A DNA stretch of 64,000 nt from Microbacterium timonense (GCF_900292075.1 NZ_OLMV01000003.1:124001-188000); one strand, 5' to 3'; shown: positions 16,659 to 24,989, counted from the first letter of the stretch. Notes: generated by a model not told the origin, from the sequence alone. Numbers and translations: made by a program.

Positions 16659-17318
16659 ATGCCCCGACTGCAGGCAGACGCCGACCCGAACCTGTGGGTA
16701 CCCGTGACCGAGTCGCTCGGACTGCGCGGGCGTCGACACCGCAAAGCCGCGATCAGGATGCTGCTCACCCAGGCGGGCTCCGCGCTCGGTGCGCCGTCAC
16801 GTCCGGGCGGCGGGTTCGCGGCGTGGGCGATGAGCCAGGCCGCTCCGCTTCTCATGCGCCGGGCCGCCGGTCGCGTGCTGGTGTGGGTGTGGAAGGCGGA
16901 TGCCGAGCTCGTGGTGGTGATGGCGCAGCTGCAGCAGGCGACGAACGAGTTGCGCGCGGCACGCGCCATGATGCCGATGGAGTACGACGACACCGAGTCG
17001 TTCCGCTCTCCGTACCTCGGCGTCGGCGAGAAGCTGGAGATGCCGTTCGGAAGCCAGGTGCGTCAGCCGGCAGCGCCCGCACCCGACGGGCCCGCGGCAA
17101 CGGTCTCGGGCTCCGCGGACGGGCGCACGCCGCCGTTCGCCACCTACACGTGGGACACCGGATCGCATTTCGTCACGGTGACCGCCGTGTGCTCGGACCG
17201 CACCCGGTTCGGCACGGTGATCGGCAGCGTCGACGACCTCGCCCGCACCGTGCGCGTGGTCGACGACCTCACCCTGGGCGAGGCGCCCGGCGTGCTGCGC
17301 ATCGAGCCCTCGAACTGA
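16659..17318 (+). CDS. Conserved hypothetical protein, 219 aa
   Basis: No family recognised. The first ~75 residues are basic and mildly hydrophobic (RHRKAAIRMLLTQAG, MSQAAPLLMRRAAG), followed by a helix WVWKADAELVVVMAQLQQAT, a Pro/Ala linker, and a C-terminal beta-rich part (FATYTWDTGSHFVTVTAVCS). No signal peptide or membrane segment is clear. It is divergent from the glycosyltransferase operon. Coding status is supported by codon-position GC bias and by its leaderless start. Confidence 0.65.
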   Translation: MPRLQADADPNLWVPVTESLGLRGRRHRKAAIRMLLTQAGSALGAPSRPGGGFAAWAMSQAAPLLMRRAAGRVLVWVWKADAELVVVMAQLQQATNELRAARAMMPMEYDDTESFRSPYLGVGEKLEMPFGSQVRQPAAPAPDGPAATVSGSADGRTPPFATYTWDTGSHFVTVTAVCSDRTRFGTVIGSVDDLARTVRVVDDLTLGEAPGVLRIEPSN

Positions 17319-17351
17319 CGCACCGGTCGCGCCTTCCCGGTCCAGCGCCTC

Positions 17352-17430
17352 GAACCGCGAGACTTCAACGGAGCGCCGAGACTGCGGTCCGCGCCCGAAG
17401 TCTCGGCGGCCCGATGAAGTCTCGCGGTCA
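17352..17430. repeat. 79-bp nested palindromic element, copy 1
   Basis: The arms GAACCGCGAGACTTCA and TGAAGTCTCGCGGTCA flank a 31-bp core (17376-17406) that is itself palindromic at its ends (CCGAGACT/AGTCTCGG). It lies between convergent genes. A second copy is at 19654-19732; its flanks match directly with one change on each side, while its core is the exact reverse complement of this one. Confidence 0.88.
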
Positions 17431-17458
17431 GAGGTCGCGGTGCCGGGGGGCTCGGGGG

Positions 17459-18919
17459 TCAGGAGGGCTCGATGTCGCCCGGCTTCCAGGAGCCGTCGAA
17501 CCAGCTCTCGAGCGGTCCGTACAGGCGCAGCAGCACGAACCAGCCCTTGCCGGCGACGGTCTGCACCCAGTTCGTCGCGAGCGTCGAGGGCTCGTCCGGA
17601 CCGAACACGATGTCGACGGACCCGTCTTCGTTGTAGACGAGGGCGTCGCGTTTGCTGTTGCGGCTGGGCAGCGGCTGGCCGGTCTGCAGCTCGGAACGGG
17701 TTTGCGGGTCGTAGACCACGACGGACCAGAAATCGGATGCCGGCGCGTCGGCCGGGATCCGCAGGCGGTACGTCTTTCCACCGTCGAGGGGCTCGTCGTT
17801 CACGTCGAGGGTCGCCAGCGCATACTGCGAGCCCCGGCCCACCATCTTCAGTGCCATGGCCGGCGTGTTGACCGTCGCGAGGTAGAAGAACGTCGTGCGA
17901 CCGTCCAGGAATCGCCCGCCCCGGCCGCCGTCTCGCAGGAACCGGTAATCGCCGCCCGGGAAGGGATTCACCCAGCGGCGGTCGTCGTAAAGGAAGAACG
18001 CCCGTTCCCGGGAGCGGAACCCCATGGCGCGAGCGGTGCCGTTGGCCACCGCCGCCGCGTCGACGAGGATGCCGCGCATCCGCTCGTCGGGGGCGAACGG
18101 CGCGTCCTTCGTGATGCCGATGGACGCGAGCAGCCCGCGGGTCTCGGCGTCGATCACATCGATCGGCTCCTTGGCGATCACCTGGGCGACCTCGTCGTAG
18201 AACGTCACGTCGTTGGCGTGAACGGTGTTCACCTCGACTCCTGAGAGCGACGTCCACTCCATCGCCGGCGGATCGGAACGAGTCGAAAGCGGGTAGACCT
18301 TGACCCCGTTCTCGAACAGCGCGACCGCGGCATCCGGCTTGCCGTCCACCAGGAACCCGCGCAGGATCACGAGGTTGACCGCGCTCGGCGACTCCGCGAT
18401 GAACCAGCCCTCCGGCCGCTCACCGTCGTAGCCGGGCGGCACGATGAGGTAAGTCCCGCCGGCACCGCGGTCAGGGCCGGGAGCACCGAGGTCGACCACG
18501 AAGCGGAACCACGCGTCGTCCACGGTGCCCGGGCCCGAGCCCGGCGGCACCTCGATGACGGTGGGGCCGTCCCGCTCGATGTCCAGCATGGCGATCGCGT
18601 ACACCGTATCGGTGTTGCCGGTGAGCAGGAGCGGGTTGGAATCCAGCAGTCGGTCGGTGATCACGCCTTTGTGGCACGCGTCCCCGGCGACCTCCACCGT
18701 CGCCCGGCGAATCGCCTCCAGCGAGGCGGCCGGGATGCAGGTCAGGAATGCCTCGACGCCCCGCAGGAAGTCGAGGTGGTCGAAGAGCTTGTCGGTCGTC
18801 TCCGCGGTCGGCACGCCGTCGATGAACTCGAGATCGCCGATGCGGGTGCTCACTCGATCAGGCGTCGTGATCTGCGACGGAATCGGCGTGTTGTAACCGG
18901 GCTTCACGTCATTGGTCAT
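17459..18919 (-). CDS. DUF1254/DUF1214 domain protein
   Basis: A 486-aa protein matching the two-part DUF1254 (about residues 55-190) and DUF1214 (about 350-470) family. Landmarks include NTDTVYAIAMLDIERDGPTV in the first and RLRIPADAPASDFWSVVVYD plus ALVYNEDGSVDIVFGPD in the second. Many homologues are exported, but no signal peptide is evident here. Function is unknown. The ATG at 18919 is chosen; a GTG at 18955 would overlap the upstream 50-aa gene, and neither has a good ribosome-binding site. Confidence 0.82.
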   Translation of the reverse strand: MTNDVKPGYNTPIPSQITTPDRVSTRIGDLEFIDGVPTAETTDKLFDHLDFLRGVEAFLTCIPAASLEAIRRATVEVAGDACHKGVITDRLLDSNPLLLTGNTDTVYAIAMLDIERDGPTVIEVPPGSGPGTVDDAWFRFVVDLGAPGPDRGAGGTYLIVPPGYDGERPEGWFIAESPSAVNLVILRGFLVDGKPDAAVALFENGVKVYPLSTRSDPPAMEWTSLSGVEVNTVHANDVTFYDEVAQVIAKEPIDVIDAETRGLLASIGITKDAPFAPDERMRGILVDAAAVANGTARAMGFRSRERAFFLYDDRRWVNPFPGGDYRFLRDGGRGGRFLDGRTTFFYLATVNTPAMALKMVGRGSQYALATLDVNDEPLDGGKTYRLRIPADAPASDFWSVVVYDPQTRSELQTGQPLPSRNSKRDALVYNEDGSVDIVFGPDEPSTLATNWVQTVAGKGWFVLLRLYGPLESWFDGSWKPGDIEPS

Positions 18920-18938
18920 CGCGTATGGGTGTGACGAC

Positions 18939-19091
18939 TCAGAAGCGACGCTCACGGCGGTCTTCGCGGCGGTCCTGCCTGCGGTCGATCCCGTTCGACA
19001 CGACCTTCGCCGTCCCCACGACGGCCGCCGTGCGGGCGACCGGGCGGCCGATCATGCCGACGCGTCCCACGCGTCCGATTCCGATGGGCAT
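18939..19091 (-). CDS. 50-aa small protein, truncated paralogue of the SHOCT protein at 23654
   Basis: A short gene with a clear GGAG box 6 nt before its ATG, starting 1 nt after the DUF6325 stop. Its start MPIGIGRVGRVGMIGRPVAR and the following TAAVVGTAKVV resemble MPLGRMGRPGLIGMAARTAV of the 114-aa SHOCT protein. It then ends in an Arg/Asp-rich tail (DRRQDRREDRRERRF) in place of the Gln-rich linker and SHOCT domain. The same gene order (DUF6325 then this family) at 23227-23998 supports it being real. Confidence 0.75.
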   Translation of the reverse strand: MPIGIGRVGRVGMIGRPVARTAAVVGTAKVVSNGIDRRQDRREDRRERRF

Positions 19092-19092
19092 G

Positions 19093-19536
19093 TCACTCTC
19101 CTTCATTCGTCAGGGAGGCCAGCAGTGCCTGCGTCGGGATGCGGCCCGACGCGATGAGCTGGCCGCCGTTGCGCCGGACCGCGACGGCGAACGGCGCGGC
19201 CCACGTGTTCTCCCACACCAGCACTGCCGCGCTGCTGCCGGGTTCCATCGCTTCGGCGATGTCGAGCAGGTCCTGCTCCGCGAGCACCTCGGCCAGGGTC
19301 GCCTCGATGACACCCAGCTCTCCCAGGTCCTCGATGTCTTCGATCTCGTCGACGTCGATGGATCCGTCCTCGCCCTTGTGCAGGAACATCAGGTCCAGCA
19401 CGCGGATGGTGCCGTCGGCGACGAGGGCGACCAATTCCGCGGCGGCCTCGCCGGTCAGGCGGGTCTGTCCGGCCGGGAACTCGACCACGATGTAGTCGAT
19501 CGGCCCCAGCTCTTCGTTGCTGCTCGCATCGGTCAT
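19093..19536 (-). CDS. DUF6325 family protein, copy 1
   Basis: A 147-aa acidic protein. It aligns by eye with the 138-aa protein at 23227: GPIDYIVVEFPAGQ versus GPIEFYAIAFDGDR, then a VRVLDLMFLHKGEDG-like segment, an EAMEPGSSAAVLVWENTWA-like segment and a C-terminal G-(R/V)-(I/P)-P element. The ATG at 19536 follows a strong GGAGGGAG box. DUF6325 proteins are uncharacterised; consistent pairing with a small glycine-rich or SHOCT protein suggests a complex. Two-gene operon with the 50-aa gene. Confidence 0.82.
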   Translation of the reverse strand: MTDASSNEELGPIDYIVVEFPAGQTRLTGEAAAELVALVADGTIRVLDLMFLHKGEDGSIDVDEIEDIEDLGELGVIEATLAEVLAEQDLLDIAEAMEPGSSAAVLVWENTWAAPFAVAVRRNGGQLIASGRIPTQALLASLTNEGE

Positions 19537-19653
19537 GTCTGCTCCCTCCGGACGGAGTGCACCTCCGGCACCCTCGGGCTCCATCGAATCGCCGCCGCGA
19601 GCGCGTCGCGTCATGCGAATCGCGTGAACAGAACCCGCGGCCCAGCCCACCTG

Positions 19654-19732
19654 GAACCGCGAGACTTCATCGGAGCGCCGAGACTTCGGGCGCGGACCGC
19701 AGTCTCGGCGGCCCGATGGAGTCTCGCGGTCA
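19654..19732. repeat. 79-bp nested palindromic element, copy 2 (core inverted)
   Basis: Same length and flanks as copy 1 (17352-17430) but the 31-bp core at 19678-19708 is inverted. It sits in the 359-bp divergent gap 19537-19895, which otherwise holds only promoter sequence and no gene that I can see, so a pure terminator role is unlikely. Confidence 0.88.
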
Positions 19733-19895
19733 TGGGTGGCAGGCGGAGGTCGCGGCCAGAGCTCGGGTCACCGGTCGGTCACAGCTCGAGGCGGCTGTCG
19801 CTGAAAGACAGGATCGCGGCGTCGCGGCGATCGACCTCGGAAGCGGGCGGACGATACGGTGAACCGGAACCATCCCGTCATCGTCTGGAGGAGCC

Positions 19896-20567
19896 ATGGG
19901 CGGCGCCATCGGAGAGACCCTGCCTTTCGCCCTCGGCGTGGCGATCAGTCCCATCCCGATCATCGCGGTGATCCTCATGCTGCTGTCACCGAAGGCGCGG
20001 GCCACGAGCGTGGGCTTCCTCCTCGGATGGCTGGCCGGCATCGTCATCGCGGTGACGGTGTTCACGCTCCTGTCGTCGATCCTCCCCGGCTCTGACGCCG
20101 ATGAGAGCCACCCCATCCAGGGCGTCATCCGGCTGATCTTCGGGATGCTGCTGCTCCTGCTCGCGCTGCGTCAGTGGCGCGGACGGCCCAAGGCGGGCGA
20201 GGAGCCGAGGATGCCGAAGTGGATGCAGGCGATCGACAAGGTGAGCTTCCCGACGGCCCTGGGCCTCGGCTTCCTGCTGTCGGCGGTTAACCCCAAGAAC
20301 CTCCTGCTGACCGCGGGAGCGGGCGTCGACTTCGGCTCGGCGGGCCTCGACGCCGGGGCCGTCATCGCCGTCATCGCGGTCTTCACGCTGGTCGCGGCAT
20401 CCACCGTCCTCATCCCGGTCGTGGGCTACCTCGTCGCCGCCGACCGGCTGAAGGAGCCGCTCGACGCTCTGCGCGTCTGGCTCGCCCGCGAGAACGCGGT
20501 CATCATGGCGGTGCTGCTGCTGGTGCTGGGGGTGGACCTCATCGGCAAGGGCATCGCCGCGTTCTGA
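19896..20567 (+). CDS. GAP/Sap-family (LysE-like) membrane transporter
   Basis: A 223-aa protein with six hydrophobic helices. The start ETLPFALGVAISPIPIIAVI and the central SAVNPKNLLLTAGAG element are hallmarks of the GAP family (peptidoglycolipid exporter-associated, LysE superfamily). The ATG follows GGAGGAG by 2-5 nt. In mycobacteria related proteins take part in exporting glycolipids; here the substrate is unknown. The glycosyltransferase pair 3 kb away could be related, but nothing links them directly. Confidence 0.85.
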   Translation: MGGAIGETLPFALGVAISPIPIIAVILMLLSPKARATSVGFLLGWLAGIVIAVTVFTLLSSILPGSDADESHPIQGVIRLIFGMLLLLLALRQWRGRPKAGEEPRMPKWMQAIDKVSFPTALGLGFLLSAVNPKNLLLTAGAGVDFGSAGLDAGAVIAVIAVFTLVAASTVLIPVVGYLVAADRLKEPLDALRVWLARENAVIMAVLLLVLGVDLIGKGIAAF

Positions 20568-20594
20568 TCGGCGCCGGACGCCCCTGCCCGGGGC

Positions 20595-20600
20595 TACGGT
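20595..20600 (+). promoter_or_regulatory. -10 box TACGGT, leaderless start
   Basis: TACGGT, 6 nt, then GTG at 20607. Confidence 0.5.
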
Positions 20601-20606
20601 GGAGCG

Positions 20607-21521
20607 GTGACTGCCGTGATCCACGACCAGGTGCTCATTCCCGGCGGCGTCTTCCGCATGGGGTCGGACGAGTTCTACCCGGATGAGCGCCCCGTGCACG
20701 AGCGCGAGGTGGCGCCGTTCCGGATCGACCGCTACGCCGTCACCAACGCGCAGTACGCCGCGTTCGTCGACGACACCGGCTACGTCACGGTGGCCGAGCG
20801 CGAGCTCGATCCCGCCGCGTTCCCGGGAGCCGACCCCGACGACCTCGTGCCCGGGGCGATGGTGTTCAGCCCGACATCCGGTCCGGTCGACCTCGGCAAC
20901 TGGCGCAACTGGTGGCGCTGGCAGCCGGGCGCCTTCTGGCGGTGCCCGTTCGGGCCGCAGTCGTCGATCGACGACAGGATGCGGCATCCCGTCGTCCACA
21001 TCGCCTTCGAGGACGCCGTCGCCTACGCCGAGTGGGCGGGTTTGCGGCTGCCCACCGAGACCGAGCACGAGTACGCCGCCCGTGGCGGGCTGGACGGCGC
21101 GCGGTTCGCGTGGGGTGACGAGCCGTACCCCGACGGCGTGCCGCAAGCGAACTCGTGGCTCGGGCACTTCCCGTACGACAACCGGGGCGTGGGGGATGCC
21201 GCACCCGTCGGCTCGTACCCGCCCAACGGGTACGGGCTGTACGACATGACCGGGAACGTGTGGGAGTGGACGACCGACTTCTACACCCCCCGGCATCTGC
21301 GCCTGTCGGACAAGCCCGTGGACGCGGGAAGACGCGAGAACCTGCTGGCGGCGGCGAGCGCCCAGGAGGGGTTCCCCTCGATCCCGCGGCGGGTGCTCAA
21401 GGGCGGGTCGCACCTGTGCTCGCCGGAGTACTGCCTGCGCTTCCGTCCCGCCGCCCGTTCACCGCAGGCCGAGGACACCGGGATGTCGCACATCGGCTTC
21501 CGCTGCGCCGCCGACGCCTGA
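20607..21521 (+). CDS. Formylglycine-generating enzyme (sulfatase activator)
   Basis: A 304-aa FGE-sulfatase-fold protein. It starts with PGGVFRMGSDEFYPDERPVH and ends with KGGSHLCSPEYCLRFRPAAR then GMSHIGFRCAADA. The paired cysteines C-x4-C match the copper-binding catalytic pair of true aerobic FGE (Cys336/Cys341 in the human enzyme), which many FGE-like proteins lack, so oxidation of a sulfatase Cys to formylglycine is likely. GNVWEWTTDFYTP is the family core. No type I sulfatase gene is in this window, so its client is elsewhere. GTG start with leaderless signal. Confidence 0.9.
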   Translation: MTAVIHDQVLIPGGVFRMGSDEFYPDERPVHEREVAPFRIDRYAVTNAQYAAFVDDTGYVTVAERELDPAAFPGADPDDLVPGAMVFSPTSGPVDLGNWRNWWRWQPGAFWRCPFGPQSSIDDRMRHPVVHIAFEDAVAYAEWAGLRLPTETEHEYAARGGLDGARFAWGDEPYPDGVPQANSWLGHFPYDNRGVGDAAPVGSYPPNGYGLYDMTGNVWEWTTDFYTPRHLRLSDKPVDAGRRENLLAAASAQEGFPSIPRRVLKGGSHLCSPEYCLRFRPAARSPQAEDTGMSHIGFRCAADA

Positions 21522-21627
21522 TCGGGCTCGGTCCGCAGCCGCGGCCGCCGCGTCGCGAGGAAGCGGAACCGGGCAAAGACTCCGGGATTCACGCGGAGTG
21601 CACTACATGACCCGACGGGCGGCAGGG

Positions 21628-21633
21628 CATGCT
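21628..21633 (+). promoter_or_regulatory. Putative -10 box CATGCT, leaderless start
   Basis: CATGCT, 6 nt, then GTG at 21640; no Shine-Dalgarno is seen. Confidence 0.4.
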
Positions 21634-21639
21634 TAGCCC

Positions 21640-23115
21640 GTGGATTCCGTTCTCGGCACCAACCTCTCCTGGCTTCTCGCGAGCCTGGCGCACGTGATCA
21701 TCGTCATCGTCGCGCTCGTCTACATCCCCCGGGACCGCAAGCCGACGGCGGCGATGGCGTGGCTGCTGCTGATCGTGCTGCTTCCACTCGTGGGCGTGGT
21801 GCTGTACCTCCTGATCGGCAACTTCCGGCTGCCGGCGAAACGGCGCGACGAACAGGCGCGCATCGACGCGATGATCCGCGGCAACGTCGCCGACCGCCAG
21901 CTCGAGCGGACCGACGCCGAATGGCCCCGCTGGTTCGAGCGCGTCGTGCAGCAGAACGAGAACCTCACAGCGCTGCCGGCATCCTGGGGCAACGAGGCCG
22001 AGCTGTACGGCGACTACCAGGCCTCCATCGACGCGATGGCGGCCGAGATCGAGAAGGCGCAGCACTTCGTGCACGTGGAGTTCTTCATCGTGGCGTGGGA
22101 CGACACCACGCGCGGGTTCTTCGCCGCCATGGAGCGCGCCGTCGCGCGCGGCGTCACCGTGCGTCTGCTGGCGGACCACTTCTCCACCAAGCGACTGGCC
22201 AACTCGAAGGCGACCTTCGCCGAGCTCGACCGCATCGGCGTGACATGGGCGTGGATGCTGCCGGTCATGCCCCTGCAGGGGAAATACCAGCGTCCCGATC
22301 TGCGCAATCACCGCAAGATCGTCGTCGTCGACGGTCGGGTGGCGTTCATGGGATCGCAAAACCTCATCGACCGCAGCTACGACGCCCCGAAGAACATCAA
22401 ACGCGGCCTGAAATGGCAGGAGCTCATGACCCGGCTCACCGGGCCCGTAGTCGCCGAGGTGAACACGGTGTTCCTCTCGGACTGGCTCATCGAGACCGGC
22501 GAGGACCTGTCGGCCACCGAGCACGTGCCGGCCACGCAGCTGGAGGCATCCACGTCATCAGACGCCCTGATGTGCCAGGTGGTGCCCAGCGGCCCGGGCT
22601 ATGAGACCGAGAACAACCTGCGGCTGTTCCTCTCGCTCATCTACGGAGCCACGGAGAAGGTCATCCTGACGAGCCCGTACTTCGTCCCCGACGAGGCGAT
22701 GGTCTACGCGATCACGACCGCGTGCCAGCGCGGCATCGAGGTGCAGCTGTTCGTCTCGGAGATCGGCGACCAGTTCATGGTGTGGCACGCGCAGCGGTCG
22801 TACTACGCCACGCTGCTCGAGGCGGGAGTGCGCATCTTCCTGTACCCGGCGCCGTTCATCCTGCACTCCAAGCACTTCTCCATCGACGATGACATCGCCG
22901 TGATCGGCTCGAGCAACATGGACATCCGCTCGTTCAGCCTCAACAGCGAGGTCTCGCTGCTCGTGCGCGGCGAGACGTTCGTGGCCGCCATGCGCGAGGT
23001 GGAGCAGGGCTATCGCGACATCGGCCGGGAGCTGACGCTGGAGCAGTGGCGGCGCGAACCCGCCAAGGCGACGTTCCTCGACGGGGTCATGCGGCTCACG
23101 TCCGCCCTCAACTGA
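21640..23115 (+). CDS. cls: Cardiolipin synthase (phospholipase D superfamily)
   Basis: A 491-aa membrane enzyme making cardiolipin from phosphatidylglycerol. Two N-terminal helices (residues 9-28 and 38-61, PLDc_N) anchor it. The two HKD motifs are intact: NHRKIVVVDGRVAFMGSQN (about residue 223) and LHSKHFSIDDDIAVIGSSN (about residue 408). Length fits bacterial Cls. It stands alone, with its own promoter. Substrate type (two PG versus CDP-DAG) cannot be read, but the tandem-HKD form normally uses two PG. Confidence 0.92.
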   Translation: MDSVLGTNLSWLLASLAHVIIVIVALVYIPRDRKPTAAMAWLLLIVLLPLVGVVLYLLIGNFRLPAKRRDEQARIDAMIRGNVADRQLERTDAEWPRWFERVVQQNENLTALPASWGNEAELYGDYQASIDAMAAEIEKAQHFVHVEFFIVAWDDTTRGFFAAMERAVARGVTVRLLADHFSTKRLANSKATFAELDRIGVTWAWMLPVMPLQGKYQRPDLRNHRKIVVVDGRVAFMGSQNLIDRSYDAPKNIKRGLKWQELMTRLTGPVVAEVNTVFLSDWLIETGEDLSATEHVPATQLEASTSSDALMCQVVPSGPGYETENNLRLFLSLIYGATEKVILTSPYFVPDEAMVYAITTACQRGIEVQLFVSEIGDQFMVWHAQRSYYATLLEAGVRIFLYPAPFILHSKHFSIDDDIAVIGSSNMDIRSFSLNSEVSLLVRGETFVAAMREVEQGYRDIGRELTLEQWRREPAKATFLDGVMRLTSALN

Positions 23116-23226
23116 TGAGCGAGCGGACCACCCCTGCCGCGTCGGTGCGATCGGCGGTACTCTCGCGACCAGAGCTCCGGAGCAGGTGCGGCGCTTGAAC
23201 CAGCCGGCCGGAAGAAGGAGACGCAG

Positions 23227-23643
23227 ATGACCAGCTTCGACTACGGACCCATCGAGTTCTACGCGATCGCGTTCGACGGCGACCGTCCGGGTCCGGCGGT
23301 CCTCCAGGCGATCGACGATCTCGTCGCCACGGGCACCGTCAACCTGCTCGACCTCGTCTTCGCCCGCCGCTCGCCCGACGGTGAGATCGAGGTTCTCGAG
23401 CTGTCGGACACGGTCAACGACGGCGCGCCCGCTCTGGACCTGGCGGGTCTTGCGGGCGAGGAGGACATCCTCTTCCTCGCGGAGAGTCTGGAACCGGGCA
23501 GGTCGGCGGCGATCCTTGTCGTCGAACTGCTGTGGGCCAAGTCGTTCGCGAGCGCCCTGTACGACGCGGGTGGTGCGGTCATCGCGCGGCACGGAGTGCC
23601 CGCCCCGGTGGTGAACGCGTTCCTCGCAGAGAACGCCGGATGA
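23227..23643 (+). CDS. DUF6325 family protein, copy 2
   Basis: A 138-aa acidic protein of the uncharacterised DUF6325 family, paralogous to the one at 19093. Key segments: IEFYAIAFDGDRPGPAVLQA, TVNLLDLVFARRSPDG, LAESLEPGRSAAILVVELLW and the end RHGVPAPVVNAFLAE. The ATG has an AAGGAG box 7 nt upstream. It is 10 nt from the downstream SHOCT gene, forming an operon. No transmembrane segment or catalytic motif. Confidence 0.85.
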   Translation: MTSFDYGPIEFYAIAFDGDRPGPAVLQAIDDLVATGTVNLLDLVFARRSPDGEIEVLELSDTVNDGAPALDLAGLAGEEDILFLAESLEPGRSAAILVVELLWAKSFASALYDAGGAVIARHGVPAPVVNAFLAENAG

Positions 23644-23653
23644 AGGAGGAGAG

Positions 23654-23998
23654 ATGCCACTCGGAAGAATGGGACGACCGGGCCTGATCGGGATGGCGGC
23701 GCGCACCGCCGTGGTCGCCGGCACCGCGACGGCGGTCTCGGGCAGCGTGGCACGCCACCAGCAGCAGAAGGCGTACCAGGCTCAAGAGGCGCAGGCCTAC
23801 GAGATGCAGCAGCAGCAGGCGGCCATGCAGCAGGCTGCCCAGCAGGCCGCCGCCCAGCAGGCCGCGGCCCAGCCGGCTGCCCCGGCCGGCGGGGGAAACG
23901 ACCTGATGGCACAGCTCTCGCAGCTGGGTCAGCTGCACGCGCAGGGGATCCTCTCGGACGACGAGTTCGCCGCCGCGAAGGCGAAGCTGCTGGCCTGA
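23654..23998 (+). CDS. SHOCT-domain protein with Gln/Ala-rich linker
   Basis: A 114-aa protein in three parts: a glycine-rich hydrophobic head (PLGRMGRPGLIGMAARTAVV, then TATAVSG), a Gln/Ala low-complexity linker (about residues 36-78), and a C-terminal SHOCT domain (MAQLSQLGQLHAQGILSDDE then FAAAKAKLL). SHOCT domains are short helical modules of poorly understood oligomerising role. A GGAGGAG box precedes the ATG. Its head is shared with the 50-aa protein at 18939. Confidence 0.85.
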   Translation: MPLGRMGRPGLIGMAARTAVVAGTATAVSGSVARHQQQKAYQAQEAQAYEMQQQQAAMQQAAQQAAAQQAAAQPAAPAGGGNDLMAQLSQLGQLHAQGILSDDEFAAAKAKLLA

Positions 23999-24010
23999 CG
24001 CCGGGGCGGG

Positions 24011-24090
24011 ATGCCGCCCTGCGACGGATGCCGCCCTGCGACGGTTGCGCCCTGCGACGGATGCCGCCCTGCGACGGATGCCGCCCGGGA
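24011..24090. repeat. Four tandem 16-17 bp repeats between convergent genes
   Basis: ATGCCGCCCTGCGACGG occurs at 24011, 24028 and 24061; a 16-bp variant (TTGCGCCCTGCGACGG) is at 24045. They fill the gap between the SHOCT gene and the K+ channel gene stops. No spacers, so not CRISPR. Confidence 0.8.
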
Positions 24091-24113
24091 GTGCGCCCGG
24101 AGCCGCCGGGGTC

Positions 24114-24977
24114 TCAGCCGCCGGGGCGGTCGTCGCCGCCGTGGCCCTCGGCATCCGGGTCGAGGACCTCGCCGCGGGGAGCGCGAGGGTCGCCGGAAAG
24201 ACCTGAGCCGCCGGGAGCGCGAGGGTCGCCGGAAAGACCTGAGCCGCCGGGAGTGCCGGCATCCCGTGCCGGATCCGGGCGCGCGGACGCGGCCGTCAGC
24301 GCCTCGACCTTGGCCAAAAGTTCGCGCACCTGCGCGCGCGTGGCGGGCTCGCGATCGTCATGTCCCCGCGAGGCCAGCTCGACGACGAGTGAGGCGAGCG
24401 TCGCCGTGATGATGCCGGCCAGAGCCACCCCGCCGAACATCACTCCGATCCCCACCAACCGCCCGGCATCCGTGATCGGCGTGTAGTCGCCGAAGCCCGT
24501 CGTCGTCACCGTCACGCAGGCCCACCAGAACGCGATGCCGAACGTCGTGATGTTGGCACCCGGCGCGTGACGCTCGGCCTCGAGCACGGCCAGCGACGCG
24601 ATGTAGATGAGGATGACCGCCGCACCCGCGCCGTACACCATGATCTGCGTGCGCAGCCGGTCGCCTCGGGTGGAGCGCAGCCCGGGCAGCAGCGTGAGGA
24701 ACCGCAGCAGTCGCACGAGGCGCAGCACGGGCACCAGCGCGAACGCGAGGTCCGACAGATGCGTGCGGAACCACACCCATCTGCGGTCGGCCATGAACAG
24801 GCGCACCAGGTAGTCGACGATGAAGATGCCCCACGTCACCAGCACCACCGTCGTGGCGACGATGCGCGCGGGGCCGGTCAGGTCGGCGATCACCCGCCAC
24901 GAATAGGCGACGAGGTAGGCGAACCCGGCCACCACGAGCGGGACCTCGGTGCGTGCCCGCCACGTCGATTCGTCCAC
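24114..24977 (-). CDS. Kv-type potassium channel with repeat-bearing C-terminus
   Basis: A 287-aa, six-helix channel. S1-S2 are near residues 14-60, S4 is arginine-spaced (VLRLVRLLRFLTLLPGLR), and the pore carries the K+ filter TVTTTGFGDYTP, followed by S6 (LVGIGVMFGGVALAGIITAT). A helical segment (ATRAQVRELLAKVEALTA) precedes a tail with two perfect copies of GGSGLSGDPRAP (36-bp DNA repeats at 24179-24250). The GTG at 24977 is supported by CACAAT exactly 6 nt upstream. The tail copy number is likely variable. Confidence 0.88.
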   Translation of the reverse strand: MDESTWRARTEVPLVVAGFAYLVAYSWRVIADLTGPARIVATTVVLVTWGIFIVDYLVRLFMADRRWVWFRTHLSDLAFALVPVLRLVRLLRFLTLLPGLRSTRGDRLRTQIMVYGAGAAVILIYIASLAVLEAERHAPGANITTFGIAFWWACVTVTTTGFGDYTPITDAGRLVGIGVMFGGVALAGIITATLASLVVELASRGHDDREPATRAQVRELLAKVEALTAASARPDPARDAGTPGGSGLSGDPRAPGGSGLSGDPRAPRGEVLDPDAEGHGGDDRPGG

Positions 24978-24983
24978 ACGCGC

Positions 24984-24989
24984 ATTGTG
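24984..24989 (-). promoter_or_regulatory. -10 box CACAAT, leaderless start
   Basis: On the minus strand CACAAT, 6 nt, then GTG at 24977. The in-frame upstream extension to 25067 is therefore discounted. Confidence 0.5.

Noticed and set aside
19557..19862. Short plus-strand frames around the 79-bp repeat
   Set aside because: They are mostly translated palindrome sequence with no start signal.
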